A stretch of 64,000 nt of DNA from Mugil cephalus (GCF_022458985.1 NC_061778.1:3551501-3615500), one strand, 5' to 3'; positions 27,901-39,619 are shown, counted from the first letter of the stretch. The notes: generated from the letters alone by a model not told the origin. A program made the numbers and translations.

Positions 27901-30900
27901 TCTGGACGAGGTCGAGGAAGGAAGATGCACCATCAAATGCAAATAGCAGTCAGAGGAGAACATGTGTTTGTGTGTCCTTGTGTCCTGTCGGCTGCCAGAA
28001 TCTGTCAGCTCTAACAGAATAATCAGTTATCTGACAGATGCGCAGAGCGCAGCGTGACTGGTCTTCTGTCACTTCACATCCCCTCATCCCGGCCTCTCTG
28101 TGTGTGTGTGTGTTTCATAACCAGACACAAATGTCTGCGACGCGTTGGTTCGTTTCTGTCGTCAGAAACTCAAAGAGAAAAGAAACACTTAAAAAGACAC
28201 AATGTTCCGCTCAACGTATGATAGGTCGACTCGGAAAAAAGTCATTTAGAAAAGTTAGATTTCAGGTTTTGAGAAGGCGCAGTAAAAGTGGATGGTAATT
28301 CTTCACCTCTGAGCGAAATTAAAAGCAACTCCCGTTTTATTTTTCGTCTAAACCACATAATTAAAAGTTGGAACACGTCCAAAATAACATATTTCAGCAT
28401 GTTTGTGTCTCCTCGGAGCTGCTATCTGATCCCTGGTCCCCTAACACAGCTGGATCTTGTTTCTGTTTTATTCATGTCACTATGCGGCTGCCCCTCCCCA
28501 CATCCCTGCAGACAGACACACACACACACACACACACGGCATCAGACGTTTGTTTGCGTGACAACGGTTTCAGAAAAACCGCTGCACTTCCTCACGCTAT
28601 CCTGAACCAGACACAACTGAATCAAACTTCATTGTGCAATCAATAATCTATTAAAACGTTAAAACAGTTGAGGCGCTAACAGGGCGTGACACGAAAAAAC
28701 ACTTTCAGATTAACTTTAAATTCAACCCTCTGATCAGAGATTAAAGCTACACACCTCCCTTCATTACAAAACCATCATTTCTGTGCAATGAATCAATAGG
28801 AACTCCACCAACAGAAACTCTCTGCAAGTCACTGACTATTTGTTGTAAAGCAGATATTTACCTGGACGATCTCTTCATGTCTGCAGTGTTTCCGTTAGAG
28901 GAAAAGTGAACGGTGGTGAACAGTAGTGAGCAGTGGTGAACAGTGGTGAGCAGTCGGAGCGGTTTCTGTCCTGTCCTACAGCTACAGCAACACACCGACT
29001 TCCTCCTTCACTCAGCAAACTTTTAGCTCAGCCTGAAGCCCCTGGCAGCCAATCAGAGCCCACTTCCTGGGCATGCAGGCACGCCCCCCCTCCCTACCCC
29101 TTTTACCCGGTAAACACACCTCCTTCATACTAAGAACCGGCGGAAATATGACCCACCAGCAGAAAGACAGGAGAGAGAGGGGAGAGGGGGAGGAGAGGAT
29201 TGGAGTTAAGGTAAGAGAAGTGGAGAGTGCAAGAGAGGAAAGGAAAGGAAAGGAAAGGAAAGGAAAGGAAAGGAAAGGAAAGGAAAGGAAAGGAAAGGAA
29301 AGGAAAGGAAAGGATGATGCAAGAAAGAAAGGAAATAAAAGTAACAGAGCAGAAATGTAAAGGGGATAAAATAATAGTACAGGAAATAAAAAGCAAACTC
29401 TAAAAGATGAAATACCAATGAATGGAAAGACAGATTCAGGAGACAGATACTGTAATGTGTAAAAAAACAAACAAAAAACTAAAGATAAGTAGATGGTCAG
29501 AAAAACAAAAAGAATGAAATATATGTTTGTGTTTTTAATAAGGAAACTTTAATAACGAACGTCCTCTGTGCTCGTTCACTTGATCCGGACACGTGGATAC
29601 TTCAGTGTCCATCAGACTCACAGCAGCTCGTTAGCTGTGGAACCTAATTCATGGTGACGTGTAGAGGTGACTGTGGAAGTTTAACAACTACACGTGATGA
29701 TGGTTTAACATGGTGCGGTGCAGAATCGCTGTGGGCTGTTTTCAGTAGCTTCAGTTTCCAAAAGCGTCCGTGCATTTCTCTGCCTTCGTGTCCGAGTCAG
29801 ATGAGTCACGACAAACTGACTCTGTTCTCTATAAGTTTTAATTTGATTTAAGGCTTAAATTAGTATAAATCAAAAAGCACTCTTCTTCTTTCCTCTAACA
29901 AACTCAGAATATGTTCAAACTGACTGTAGCTGTGTCTGGTAACGGACAGAGGACAAACAGAACAGCTCATTAGAACAATCAGAGCGACACACTGAACTCC
30001 TACACAACACAAACTGGAGCTCGTTAGGCAGTTTGTTTTCATGGCAACATGGAGAGAGTTCAGCTTCTTTGTTTGTTGTTTTTGTGGGGTTTTTTTGTAG
30101 ATCACCGAGTTACAGGAAATATCCCAGGTACCAGAGAATGGTCAAAGTGGTATTTGTGTGCGTGTGATACTTTTGTATAGATTGATTTGAAAAATGTATT
30201 TAGTTTTAAACATTAAGACCTGAATTTAGTCTTTTTATACACACATAAAGGACTGTGGTTTGACTTTCACTATTGTAAATGTCTTCTATTTTATTGGTAA
30301 TAACTTATCTTTAATAATAAAGTGATTTATAAAGCGCCTTATCCAGGACGGGACTGTTACCTTTTGCCACCTGTGGAGCTGCTGGAGGAGGTGGTTCGAC
30401 TCCGACTCTCCGCTGCCATCTCCCTCCTGACCAGAGTGAGGCGCTCTGTGGACATACTCTTCCTAAAGTAGAGGAGAGGAGTCTTATCAGAGTAAAATCA
30501 CCGATCAGTACGTAAGCAAAAGTAAAACCAGCATTACTAATCGGCCCCTTTAACCTTCAGTGTAAATGCACTAAAATGGAAACAGTTGTGTGGAAGATCT
30601 GTTCTTGCCAGAGTTTCACTGTATGATACCTCTTAATGGACTGCAGCACCTCTTTCTTTGGAGATGAAGGGGAGGAGAGGAGGCGTTTCTGTTGAACGTA
30701 GCCATTGCTCAGAGGTCTGGAGGGGAGAGCCTGCAGGAGCTGACGCACTGAAAGGTGAGAAACCACAGCAACATGTTTCAGACACATGAAGACTGATGAG
30801 AAAGCTGAACAGCCTCCTTCATCCTCCTTCCTCCAGGTGCTTCGCTGACCTTTGGTAGGTGGCGCTGAGGCTGTGGAGGCCAGAGACCTCCTTCCAGCAT

Positions 30901-33900
30901 GGGCGCCCCCTGGCTGCGTCCCCTGGCTCTGCTCCTCGCAGTAGCCGAGCCGGCGCAGGGCGTCAGCCAGAGCAGACTTCAGCAGCTGGATCTCGTCCTC
31001 CTGCAGCTGCAGCCTCTGCTCCAGGTGGGAAACCCGGTCCTCCATGTCCATGTTACTGCTGGCCGACACCGTGTCATCTGGACCGGAGGAGGACAGAGAG
31101 CTTCAGGTTAGATCTCAGCTTTAAATGAATCCTAAAGCTCACGATGGAAACATGATGAGTGGTGACATTACTTCAGAAGAGTAACTTAATACTCAAAAAT
31201 ATATCACATCCTTAATAGATGACAGAATAAAAAGATGTTTGATTGATATGAAGGTCTAGTCTAGTCGAAGCATTTAGCAATGCTGACAGCTATAAAATAT
31301 GGAGTCAAGTTAACTGTAAATGTGAGAGACAGATGTTTATGAAGTGATCCATATGCGTGAATCAAAAATAATAATCGTACTGAGATGAATGTTTGGACAC
31401 TTGAACATTTGGATCCATTTACTTTGACGTAAACACAAACAGCTGCTTTTAGTGCGTGTTATGGATATCTGCTGCTTTGTGAATGAGCGGTTTTGAGTTT
31501 CTCAGGGGGGATAACAGCATAAAAGACTCTCGGCTTGTTTAAATAATTTAGTTCCAGTGTATGAGCCCAAGAGAAAAAAAGGAAAGTAGAAATAGAACGA
31601 TCAGCCCAGTGAAATCAGACAGACTATGGAATATGGAATTTTGCGTGTGAGCTGGAACTGCAGTTTGTGGGTGATTTACTTGGACTGATTGGGTAAATGA
31701 CAGTGTGTGCAAACGGCCGTATGCAAATGAGGGTTTTGTGTGCGCCACTGGTGTTTGTATGGTCATTTATTGGATACATCTGATCTGTTTGGATATTTAC
31801 CAAATAAAAAAAGAATGTTTTTCATGGGGCAAAGTTTAGTTGCAAAATGAGGATGCTGATCCACAATAGTTCAGAACACAGACAAAAGAGGAAATTTACA
31901 ACGTGTCTCCACTTCCTCCCATTGACCACACTGACACTAGTATCCCAGGGTTCAGTAGGGCTGTCATGCCTTCCACTTTTTCTACAGTCTGGGGTTCAGA
32001 TCATTGACTGTTTATACTGTGAACAAACCCATCGTGACATCACATATTAGATTCTGAACCTCGAAAATGAAGCCCGAAGTGGGTGGAGCCCGTGGTCGCC
32101 ATGTTGGATGAGCTTTACTCTGCCTGCACTCAGATATTCCAAATATGGACATGGGGGGGTCGTGTCGGATGTTGAGATCCGCCCACCCAACTCTCCCCTT
32201 ACCTGTCACTCAAAGCAGGAACGCTCTTAATTATGCAGAATTTTAAATGAATGACTTAGAAAAAACTGTCAATAGTGAAATAAACTAATAAAACCAAGGT
32301 TGTTTTTCTGTACCAGGCTGTAAACATGTTTAATAATGCTGTAAAGTTGGTCTTTTTAACATGGATGTCTAAGGGCATTTGTCCCTTTTGGAGCCTCTAG
32401 TGGCCACTCGATGAACTGCAGTTTTTGCACTATGAGCTTCATTGCTCAGACCTGGAGGTTATCGCTTGATTCAGATTCAGAGGCATCTGGCGTTCGATTG
32501 CATGAGAAAACATTTATTTAATTTTAATAAACTCTAAGCTGCAACAACTGAACAACACTGTGTGTATTATGTTTAAAACTTCAGCGTATAATGAATTGTG
32601 CTCTGCTGCCTTTATTCCTCTCATATTGGACTCTTTCCAGTCCAATCGTTCACCATCCTCCCACCAACCACGGTGACCTCATCAGAGGCTGACCAGATTA
32701 TCAGGCGGGCAAACTGCCCAGTGAAGATTATTTATCCGCGGCCTACATCAACAGATTACAACTGATAAAGTCAGAAACTATTTTTTATTTTTTTTCCCTG
32801 CTGGACAGAACATCTCAAACTCTGACACGACACAAACTGTCCCTGCTCTGTCCTCATAACCACAAATACACATTTACATCAAGAGTGGGTTAGAGGTTTC
32901 ATCCAATTACAAATGCTGAGACAAAAGGTGGACGATATCTCCTTTCTGAAAAATATGATTCCTGTATATTTTATATATATAAGCTCCATTATAGATCTGA
33001 TACTACACAGACTGTAACTCAAGCTGGGAGTCGATATCAGCTATATCGGGTAATATCAAGAGTCGGAGTTGGGATGGAGATTCCTCATTATTCAACGTGA
33101 AAGTCTTATTTTTCGTGTTTAGACTCATCAATTAACTCTTTATTTAATGGCATCTGATGCAATGGTGAGGTGGGAATCGTGTTATTATGAGGTTAATCCA
33201 TTCAGCATTTGAAAAACATTTGAAAAACACTGAATCTGAATCTGCTCCCAATACCAGCCACCAATACCTGCAGCTACTAAATAGACTTAGACTTGAAAAT
33301 CCATTTTTCCGTACTTTACTACACTTAAAACCATTCAGAAGAGACTAGATGCTAAAAAAAAAAAAGCTGCATAACCTCAAATAACCTAAAAATAAACAAA
33401 GGCAACAACTCATTCGACTCATGGGATGGTGAATTTCCTTCCTTTTCCTTGTTATTTTTAAGCCCCTGCTCTTTGTGTGCATCAACTTAAAACTTAACAA
33501 AAAAGGGGGATTTGACAGGTCAGCGCGAGTCAGTTCGACACTCTCAGCAGCGTAAGCTGAGCCGGGGACACAGGGGGTACTGTTACCGTTACCGGATCAT
33601 ATCTCACAGTCAAATGAGACAGGAAGGGGTCACAGGGAAATAAAGCTTCAGATTTACATGCAAACATCAAGCTTGGGGGACATTTGCATGACAGAGCTGT
33701 CCAATGAACCGGCAGCAATATGAGTTTCAGAGGGGGATTATTGAACCACCTTTTATTTATTAAAAAAAAAAAAAAAAGCTACAGCTTTCTAAAACCATGA
33801 CATCACTGATCATGTGATCTAAACGTCCTGATGCAGAATCAATGCATCAGTTTAAATAAAAACAAAATGCATCTAGTAATGACAGAGAGGTATCCTTTGC

Positions 33901-34958
33901 TTGTTTTACATTATTACAGGGAGCGGGTACAAATAAAACTGAGAGAGTGAGCAAAAAGGAACAGTTATTAACCGAGAGGACAGACTGTAGGTGGGAGGAG
34001 AGCGAAAGGAACAGAGAAAGGATGAAGAGGCGGGAGCACAGCGAGAGGAATGACTAACTTTTAACTGATGACTGCAATCATTGTATTTATCTAAGCTGCA
34101 GAGACGGATATGCAAACTTAAGTGAGCGTGCAAACACAGAGGAATGTGTCTCAACTCATTGGTTACACTATAAAACATACACATCTCCTCGATTACAAAG
34201 CACTTGTTCAACTGCACTGTGAGACCACTCGAAGGGTTTTAGAGTCACTAACTAAAGATATGCATGTATTTACCTTTGATTTGACAGGTGCATGACAAAT
34301 AAATGGAGTCAGCGGAGAAAAGGCAGAGTTGTTCCTCAAACCAGAGGGTTTTAACACATCTCTGCCATCCAGCTGCCGTGCTATGCTAACTTTAACATGC
34401 ATAGAAATGAATAGATAAGATTTAATTAAAGATTAATCTGTTATTTATCCGCCTGCAGCGACAGGCAGAGTGAAGGATAGTGCACACACAAGATAAAAAA
34501 TTAAACATTACATAAATACAACTGAATAAGTCACACTTATTCTCAGTGTGCAAGGCTGTGAGCCACAAAACCAACGTGCACCACTCCTGTGTTTTAATGT
34601 GAGGTGACGTCTGTGTCTTAATTTTCATTTATAACGTTCACAGCTTCAGCTTTTAGTGAGAGGACGCTTGAATAATGAACGTTAACACAGACCAGAACAT
34701 AAACAAAACAAAATAAAACATGATGACGTTAACATTTTCCATATTTTGTCGTTTTAACATGCTAAAACTTACCCGTATCACTCTGTTTTGTTACAGACTA
34801 AGGAAAAACAAAAGGACACAGTGAGAGAAAAGGGGAAAGAGAAAGAGTGATCAAAGATGGAGGGATCAGCAGGGTTCACCTTCACCTCCTCTGCTGTCAG
34901 GACACCTGTTTAAAAGCTCTGCAGCGCCAACTGCTTTTCAGTTTGCCCTTGAGTTATC

Positions 34959-35012
<54 letters not shown>

Positions 35013-38000
35013 GTAACAGTGGTTACACCTCAGTGGCATTTCATTACTCTCCTAATAAACCAGAGACCACGTCTACTTGATATTCAGCAGGAGACACACA
35101 CACACACAGTTTATATTACAGCTCAGACAGACATCACCGCAAAGCGTTACTTAAAAAGCAGCTGATGTGACGCTGACACAGACACATGGCTGATATCAGG
35201 AAGTGGAAGAAAAACCGGTGAGTGTGGAGGCCAAAGAAAGAAGGGATGGATGGAGACATGGGAGACACAAAGGAGGAGTCAGAAGCGAGGGAGTAAAAAA
35301 AGAAAAAAAAAAGATGGAGGAGAAGAGAGGTGGAAAGATGTGGATGATGAAACGCAGAGGTTGTGTACCTGCGTGTATTTGTGGGCTTGTGTGTGTGTGA
35401 GCTGGACAGTGGGAGGTTTTTATCGCAGGGCAGTAAGAAAAGTGAAGGCTGCTGAAATATTCATGCTGCGGTGAAGTGATGGTGAAGGTGGAGCTCGTCT
35501 CGCCTACCTGCCATTGTGCCACGCTGAGGGCCTGGTCACTCCTCCTGTCAATCAACCAGCCAGTCAGTCAGTGAGTCCACAGCGCTAACACCCAGTCAGT
35601 CAGTCAGGCCGTCCACTCGCTCTCACTATTCCTTCCCCTAAAGGCTTTCTGGACTTGACTCCCTCCCCTCCCCGTCTGTGGCCGGTGCTGGATCACCCTC
35701 TCTCACTCACACACACACAAATCATCAACCACTCCCTCCTCCGCCTCCACTTCCTCCTCTCTTCCTCGCTTGCCAGACCACTCCCTCTTCCTCCTTCCAT
35801 CCCTCCCCATCTTCTCATCCCTCCTCTTTTGCTCCTTCTTCCCTTGCATCCCTCCTCCTCCTCCTGTCTCATTAGCTATAGGCACAGAGAGCAGAGTCAG
35901 AGTGGGCGGGGCTTGGCTTACGGCCACGTATACACACACACACTCTGCATCAGCATCTGTACAGCCAGGCACCACCAGGAAGAGATGCTGCAGAGCCAAA
36001 CTACCCCGGGATCAATGACACACACTCACAGAAAGACTACTGCATACACATAAAATGACACGAGGCAGGGTTGCTCTGTATCATCCCTCTTCCCTCAAAC
36101 TAATCATAAATGTTCCATTTCTCTTGTTTTGCAAAGACTGTATTTGTTTTTCCGTCTCATGCCTTTTAATTTAATTGTTTTTCTTCCTCAAGTGCTAGCT
36201 CCAACTGTTGATTTAATTACCAATGGAACATCTGGCTAGTTGAACAATGGTTGGAGATTAGCCATTTGGCTAACAGTGGCACATTTACTGTGATGTTAAT
36301 CAGCGTGCATTGTCCCTGACAGAATAAAAAGGGGATAGCCTGCTGCTGTAAATGTTCACAGTCGGGTATTAATCCACAGATGATTCCCTAAATGTAGTAT
36401 TTACTCAAGTGTAAAATCTGCTCAAATCAAATGACTGAACTGGCTGAAATCAGAGTAGAGATGAAAATCTGAAAATCTGACATGAGAAAGACACAGAGGG
36501 ACTGAACACACAGAGACACCGACAAACTCTGCTGGTTTTAACATTCTACCAAACCTTTGATGAACATTTGACGCTGACACACTTCCTTTCAGCTCACTCC
36601 ACTGCAATCTTTTCTTTTCTTTTCTTTTCTTTTCTTTCATCGACGCTAAACAAAGATAAATCACAGCTGTGCAGCAGCCTTGACTGACAGGTCTTGTTGC
36701 TGTGCCACTCCACACACTGCTTCAGTCCTCACTCGTCTCAATCTTCAGCTGAAGGAACAGACTGTACTCGACTCCGCTCGGATGCCACTCTGCAGGTTTC
36801 AGGGCGTCTCATTGAAATGTGACTACGGTCCAAGTGTGATCACTTACGTGACTTATGTTTAAAAACGCTGCTCTTGCAAAGACAAATCACAACATTAGGG
36901 ATGTAGATAAGAAAATGGTTCATTGACAACTATTCAAATGCAAATTCTCTTCTGGATGTGAGCATCATTCAGAATTAGTCTCCATGGCCTCCTGGTGTAA
37001 AAAACTAAACCTTTTCAAACCTCCTGCAGACACCAGTGACGACAAGTCTGAAGGGAGTGCACTGAAGTTTAATCTGTGACCGGTGATGAGTTAAATGTGT
37101 GAGCTGCTTCTAAATGTACAAACGTACTGCAAAGATAAATAATGTTTCTAACACTGCTAGGAGTATATGAAACACTACAACCATGACACAATTGGTGCAG
37201 TATTGTTTAAAATGCTTTAAACAAAGCAGCCTGGAGTCCCAGTGTGTGGAGTTTACCTTAGATAAATCCGCGAAGCCTGCCAACACAGAGAAAAGCTTAT
37301 GCGCCTCATTATATTGTCTCGCACGAAAAAGAACAAAGAACATCTGGACGCAGCGAAGCACAATAAAACTATAAAAACTATAAACGGAGAAAGCGAACGG
37401 GTTTTGGCTCGATACGAGAGCAGAAGGCACAGGAGAGCAGGTCTGAACCAACCTGCAGGATCTCTGGTTACAGCGAGACGACAGATGGCAGACGAAGACA
37501 GACAGACAGACAGAGCTAAAGAAAGGGAGAGAAGGGAGGTGGATGGAAGGACACAAACAAAGCAAGAAGAAACTCACTTGATTTTTCTTCAAAAAACAGG
37601 GTGAGACTATCTAGTTCCTGTTTTCAGCATCAATTTGACCACTTCACACTCTTAAAACGCCATTATTGTTACAAGTAATGTTATAATTCAACATACATAC
37701 TGTTGATCTGAGCTGGATGCACTTTGGAGTGTACGAATGATTTCTCTCATCTTCCAGAAGAACCTTTACGGCTTTGTTCCTGTAAGACCTGATCCACTAT
37801 GGCTAAAAACACAGCTTCACTGCTGCATCCCTGCTTCTTGTCACGCAGTTACAGCTCGTACACGAGGCTTAAAATAGTAAACGAGCCAATTTCACAGCTT
37901 TAAGGTGTTTAAATCAGCCGTGTTTGGTTGGATGTGAAGCCGGCGGCGCGGTGGGCAAACTGTGACAGGGCAGGGAGGGGTTAAAGTGAGAACGGAGACC

Positions 38001-38709
38001 GAGTTCAGTCTCAAACGATAAGATGCTGAATCCTTCACAGCAGCAGCAGCAGCAGCAGCAGCGTGACCTCTGACCTCTGACCCCCCTCAGCATCAATACA
38101 GTTTCTGGAAATGCCACATACAGCCTATTTTCCTACACTCATCTGAAGAGTTTTACCGAGATGTTTTGTCCTCTGAACACAAATTCTTCCAGTTCTGAGT
38201 TAAAATGAAACTCCTTCTACATGAGCGTAAAAACCAGCGTAAATGTGAAGCGTGAGGTGGAAGTACTGTTTTAATGCAAGGCCTTAAATTAAGCTAAGAT
38301 TAATTAACTTGGCATGAAATAAAAAAAATAAAAAATCACTTTTAATTAAATTACTTGAAGGCCAGACAAAAAGCCAGACATCATCCCCTTGAAAAAAAAA
38401 ATAAATAAATAAAACGGCCAAGCTGAGCAGCTGAAGCCTCACTGCAGGACCAGCTGTCACTCAACAAGCCAACACATGACATTTTTTTTACCTTAGATTT
38501 TAATTTCACTTCTATAAACCACCTGAGCCATGCAGCTTTGCCTTTCCATCAGTTTAAATGAAATCATTTTGACTTTGTACCAACGCATTCAGAAACATCT
38601 TGGATAAAATAGATCACAGCTCCGCTCAGACACCCGTGACCCCTCACCGTCTCTCCACCTGCCGCTCAATATGGCTGTCTGTGAAGTACTGCAGGGACAG
38701 CATGTCAAT

Positions 38710-38744
<35 letters not shown>

Positions 38745-39619
38745 CGTACTCCTCTCAGATAACAACATCAGCTTACATGCATTAAACTGACTGTATTAAC
38801 ATGCACATCGCCCCTGGCTGCGATAACGTGTGATAACAGCTGGAGAGGCATCAGTCACAATCCTCCATTGTCACCACAGATATGATCTGGCATGGCAGCA
38901 GCATAAGTGTATTTGCATTACATTTGTTAAGCAGGATGTGGCAGATATAGGCACACGGCGACGCAGCAGGGGGGAAGAGGAGGAGGAAACTAAATGGCCA
39001 TCAGAGGTCATCATTCAAATTCCATTTCATGTTTCAAAGGCGAGTGAAATGTGTTTTGCAGCCGTGGAACAGAGGGCAATTCAGAAGTAAAGTACACTTG
39101 GTGCAATAACACCTGCTGATGAATTTAAAAAATGCAAATATCAGCCTGAACCCTAAAGTGTATGTATATATATATATATATATATACATATATATATACA
39201 GAAGGCAACAGAAAACACATTTCTACTCCACATCATCATCATGTTAGGTGATGAATGAAGGAAAAACCGTCCAAATAAATGAAGGATATGAAGAAATATA
39301 TTTAATGTAACGCAATACTATGAGGATTAAACAAATTAAACCACATATCAAAGCGATATTGGGGTGGTGTAATGACACTTATTATTTTTCATTAGCAAAA
39401 TACCATATTACCCTGCATTTTCTGTCTTGTTTTGGTGACATTTCGAAACATGTTGCTCCAAAATAAGGGCTAACCCTCTGTATTTTTATTTCCCAGACAT
39501 GTCTTTCTCCTGCTGTGTGTGATCAAGTGGTGGAGGAGGGTCTCACCGTTGTTGCAGTACTGTAGCAGCAGGTTGGTGCTGTCACACAGGCTCCCACACG
39601 AAGCTATCCTCTCCGACAT
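14399..39619 (-). CDS. eml2: Echinoderm microtubule-associated protein-like 2 (EML2)
   Basis: EML proteins bind microtubules and tubulin and tune microtubule dynamics. Coding exons, in transcript order: 39547-39619 (first exon A), 30850-31077, 30630-30747, 30361-30462, 24014-24042, 23485-23614, 23167-23316, 21626-21695, 20742-20852, 20566-20661, 19728-19862, 19527-19626, 19240-19394, 18936-19061, 18001-18132, 17827-17894, 17601-17689, 17409-17506, 17104-17191, 16894-16989, 15896-16026, 14399-14524. All junctions are GT-AG and phases join without a stop, giving 816 residues. Residues about 38-74 form the N-terminal coiled coil (DRVSHLEQRLQLQEDE), followed by a Ser-rich basic linker to about 174. 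The HELP motif (about 184-260) includes YGYRGRDCRSNLY. The rest is the tandem WD40 propeller region, with repeats ending in W-D/W-x and GH-x-D/S starts, closing GGKDTSILQWVVA. Residue choices such as ADGTDINAVCRSHDG and LASADDFGKVHLFS match vertebrate EML2 better than EML1, EML3 or EML4. First exons B (35508) and C (28862) give 794 and 648 residues; human EML2 is 649. Confidence 0.95.
14690..14925 (+). mobile_element. LINE 3' tail in last eml2 intron
   Basis: AT-rich sequence ending GTATAATGACAATAAAGGGT and ATTCTACTCTAA, the common 3' end of fish Rex1-like retroelements. It lies in the intron before the last eml2 exon, in the opposite orientation to the gene. Confidence 0.5.
16300..16360 (-). 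mobile_element. LINE 3' tail, reverse orientation
   Basis: Plus strand reads AACTTTATTTATCCCCTGTG, the complement of the frequent GGGATAAATAAAGTT retroelement end. It is intronic in eml2. The extent beyond 16360 is unclear. Confidence 0.45.
16670..16857 (-). mobile_element. Tc1-type derivative (copy 3) in eml2 intron
   Basis: Reverse orientation. Contains CCCACAGATACTTGATCCGT and GGATCTAGTGAATCTGGAGG, complements of the segment coding the transposase C-terminal region around WPP. Then comes GTGGGTGCTACAAGTCTAAG, ending CTCCTGTCGGTGGTTTTAAT and GGCTGATGAG. Most of the transposase gene is deleted. Confidence 0.7.
18700..18858 (-). mobile_element. Tc1-type derivative (copy 4) in eml2 intron
   Basis: Reverse orientation. 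Reads CCTGGTCTGGTCTAGGTGGG, CTACATGTCTAAGTAACATC and CAGCAGAACACTGACTTGTT, ending GTCAGTGGTCATAATGTTAG then GGCTGAC. Its two GGTCT units correspond to the expanded pentamer run in the copy at 50460. Confidence 0.7.
18884..18930. repeat. (TG)n tract beside an eml2 splice donor
   Basis: Mostly TG with a few CG interruptions. On the eml2 strand it is a CA repeat beginning within about ten bases of the GTACG donor of exon 18936-19061. Confidence 0.9.
19910..20450 (+). pseudogene. LINE ORF2 C-terminal fragment in eml2 intron
   Basis: One frame reads APPPLTDFIKYRSATNSN, then CEVPFRRTPLGQNNQSFNYC and IWNNPPPSIEG. This is the C-terminal pattern of L1-type fish LINE ORF2 (CEVPFRRT-x-FGQ...W-x-x-LP). 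The 3' region contains CCTTGGGGACAACAGATGGA, a common tail segment of such elements. It lies in the intron between eml2 exons 19728-19862 and 20566-20661, antisense to the gene. Confidence 0.7.
21696..23166. other. eml2 intron, no further feature
   Basis: Intron between exons 23167-23316 and 21626-21695. It is AT-rich with poly-A runs, and no element family was recognised. Confidence 0.6.
24043..28861. other. Large eml2 intron with possible conserved segment
   Basis: It separates the 29-bp common exon (24014-24042) from first exon C. It holds short (CAG)/(CAA) runs at 24573-24602, an (ATC)n run at 25812-25827 and (TG)n near 26520-26545. The segment 25440-25760 is more GC-rich than its surroundings and carries a 108-codon minus-strand open frame, discussed as a finding. 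No other exon was supported. Confidence 0.5.
28862..28878 (-). CDS. eml2: eml2 alternative first exon C (short isoform without coiled coil)
   Basis: ATG-Lys-Arg-Ser-Ser-AG before the donor GTAAAT. It joins the 29-bp exon 24014-24042 in frame to give MKRSSSKSKECTFNAEDAYV. This corresponds to the short human EML2 start (MSSFGAGKTKEVIFSVEDG). The protein would be 648 residues and lack the coiled coil encoded by 30361-31077. The region above (28879-29060) looks like its 5' UTR and core promoter. Confidence 0.7.
28879..29320 (-). promoter_or_regulatory. eml2: Candidate promoter/5' UTR for short eml2 isoform
   Basis: Directly upstream of first exon C on the minus strand. The near part (about 28910-28952) holds a short decamer-like tandem, GGTGAACAGT/GGTGAGCAGT. 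Farther up are a GC-richer segment (29040-29110) and then the (AAAGG)n tract at 29236-29313. No TATA box was identified. The promoter role is inferred from exon position. Confidence 0.4.
29236..29313 (+). repeat. (GGAAA)n pentanucleotide tract, about 16 units
   Basis: A near-perfect pentamer run. It produces long artificial Lys-Gly-Lys-Glu frames on the plus strand and Ser-Phe-Pro-Phe-Leu frames on the minus strand. It lies about 350 bp upstream of the short eml2 first exon. Confidence 0.95.
30463..30629 (-). other. eml2: Short eml2 intron
   Basis: A 167-bp intron between the exon encoding NGYVQQKRLLSSPSSPKKEV and the one encoding MSTERLTLVRREMAAESRSR. The donor is GTATCA and the acceptor is TTTAG. 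Confidence 0.7.
31999..32459 (-). mobile_element. Dispersed repeat, copy B (inverse of 61038-61531)
   Basis: Reverse-complement matches the segment at 61038-61531 in several blocks: ACCTCCAGGTCTGAGCAATG, CTGCAGTTCATCGAGTGGCC, GTAAACATGTTTAC-like sequence, a GCATAATTA block, GAGTGACAGGT, CCATGTTGGATGAGC, and a final GTTCACAGTATAAACAGTCA. No coding capacity. The class (MITE or SINE) is undetermined. It lies in an eml2 intron. Confidence 0.65.
34965..35009. repeat. (CA)n microsatellite, about 22 units
   Basis: Uninterrupted CA dinucleotide run within the intron between eml2 first exon B and exon 30850-31077. Confidence 0.95.
35508..35514 (-). CDS. eml2: eml2 alternative first exon B (short, Met-Ala)
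   Basis: ATGGCAG followed by the donor GTAGGC. Joined to 30850-31077 in the same phase it reads MADDTVSASSNMDMEDR, which resembles the human long EML2 start (MSLDDNLSG...). Only seven coding bases lie here, so support comes from phase, donor and the acidic DD start. Purine-rich sequence above it (35640-35880 on this strand) would be the 5' UTR or promoter. Transcript evidence would decide. Confidence 0.5.
36610..36637. repeat. (TTTTC)n short tract
   Basis: Five to six TTTTC units in the region between eml2 first exons A and B. Confidence 0.9.
38038..38062. repeat. (CAG)8 trinucleotide tract
   Basis: Eight CAG units in intron sequence upstream of eml2 first exon B. No supported exon contains it, so it is not a polyglutamine coding run. 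Confidence 0.9.
38709..38742. repeat. (CA)n microsatellite
   Basis: About 16 CA units, intronic to the distal eml2 transcript. A (TA)n run follows at 39163-39200. Confidence 0.9.
39547..39619 (-). CDS. eml2: eml2 alternative first exon A (EML1-like N-terminus)
   Basis: Reads ATG then SERIASCGSLCDSTNLLLQY, with CNN before a GTGAGA donor, leaving one base. Joined to 30850-31077 it gives CNN-D-DTVSASSNMDMEDR. This parallels the EML1 N-terminus (SLYDTSSLLQFCNDDSAS) in sequence, length and splice phase. The ATG has A at -3. Upstream on the minus strand (39620-39850) is a purine-rich presumptive 5' UTR. This is the most distal start seen. Confidence 0.75.

Noticed and set aside
29012..29470. 152-codon minus-strand open frame rich in Ser-Phe-Pro-Phe-Leu
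   Set aside because: It is created by the (GGAAA)n pentamer tract, with no family similarity or splice context.
34765..34800. Possible extra eml2 5' exon ending before GGTAAG
   Set aside because: The minus-strand frame contains an in-frame TGA in the only phase that joins exon 30850-31077, and no ATG precedes it.
37110..37592. 160-codon minus-strand open frame
   Set aside because: It has low-complexity hydrophobic composition, no recognisable domain and lies inside the distal eml2 intron. Chance is more likely.
38038..38062. Polyglutamine-type (CAG)8 coding repeat
   Set aside because: No exon with splice support contains it.
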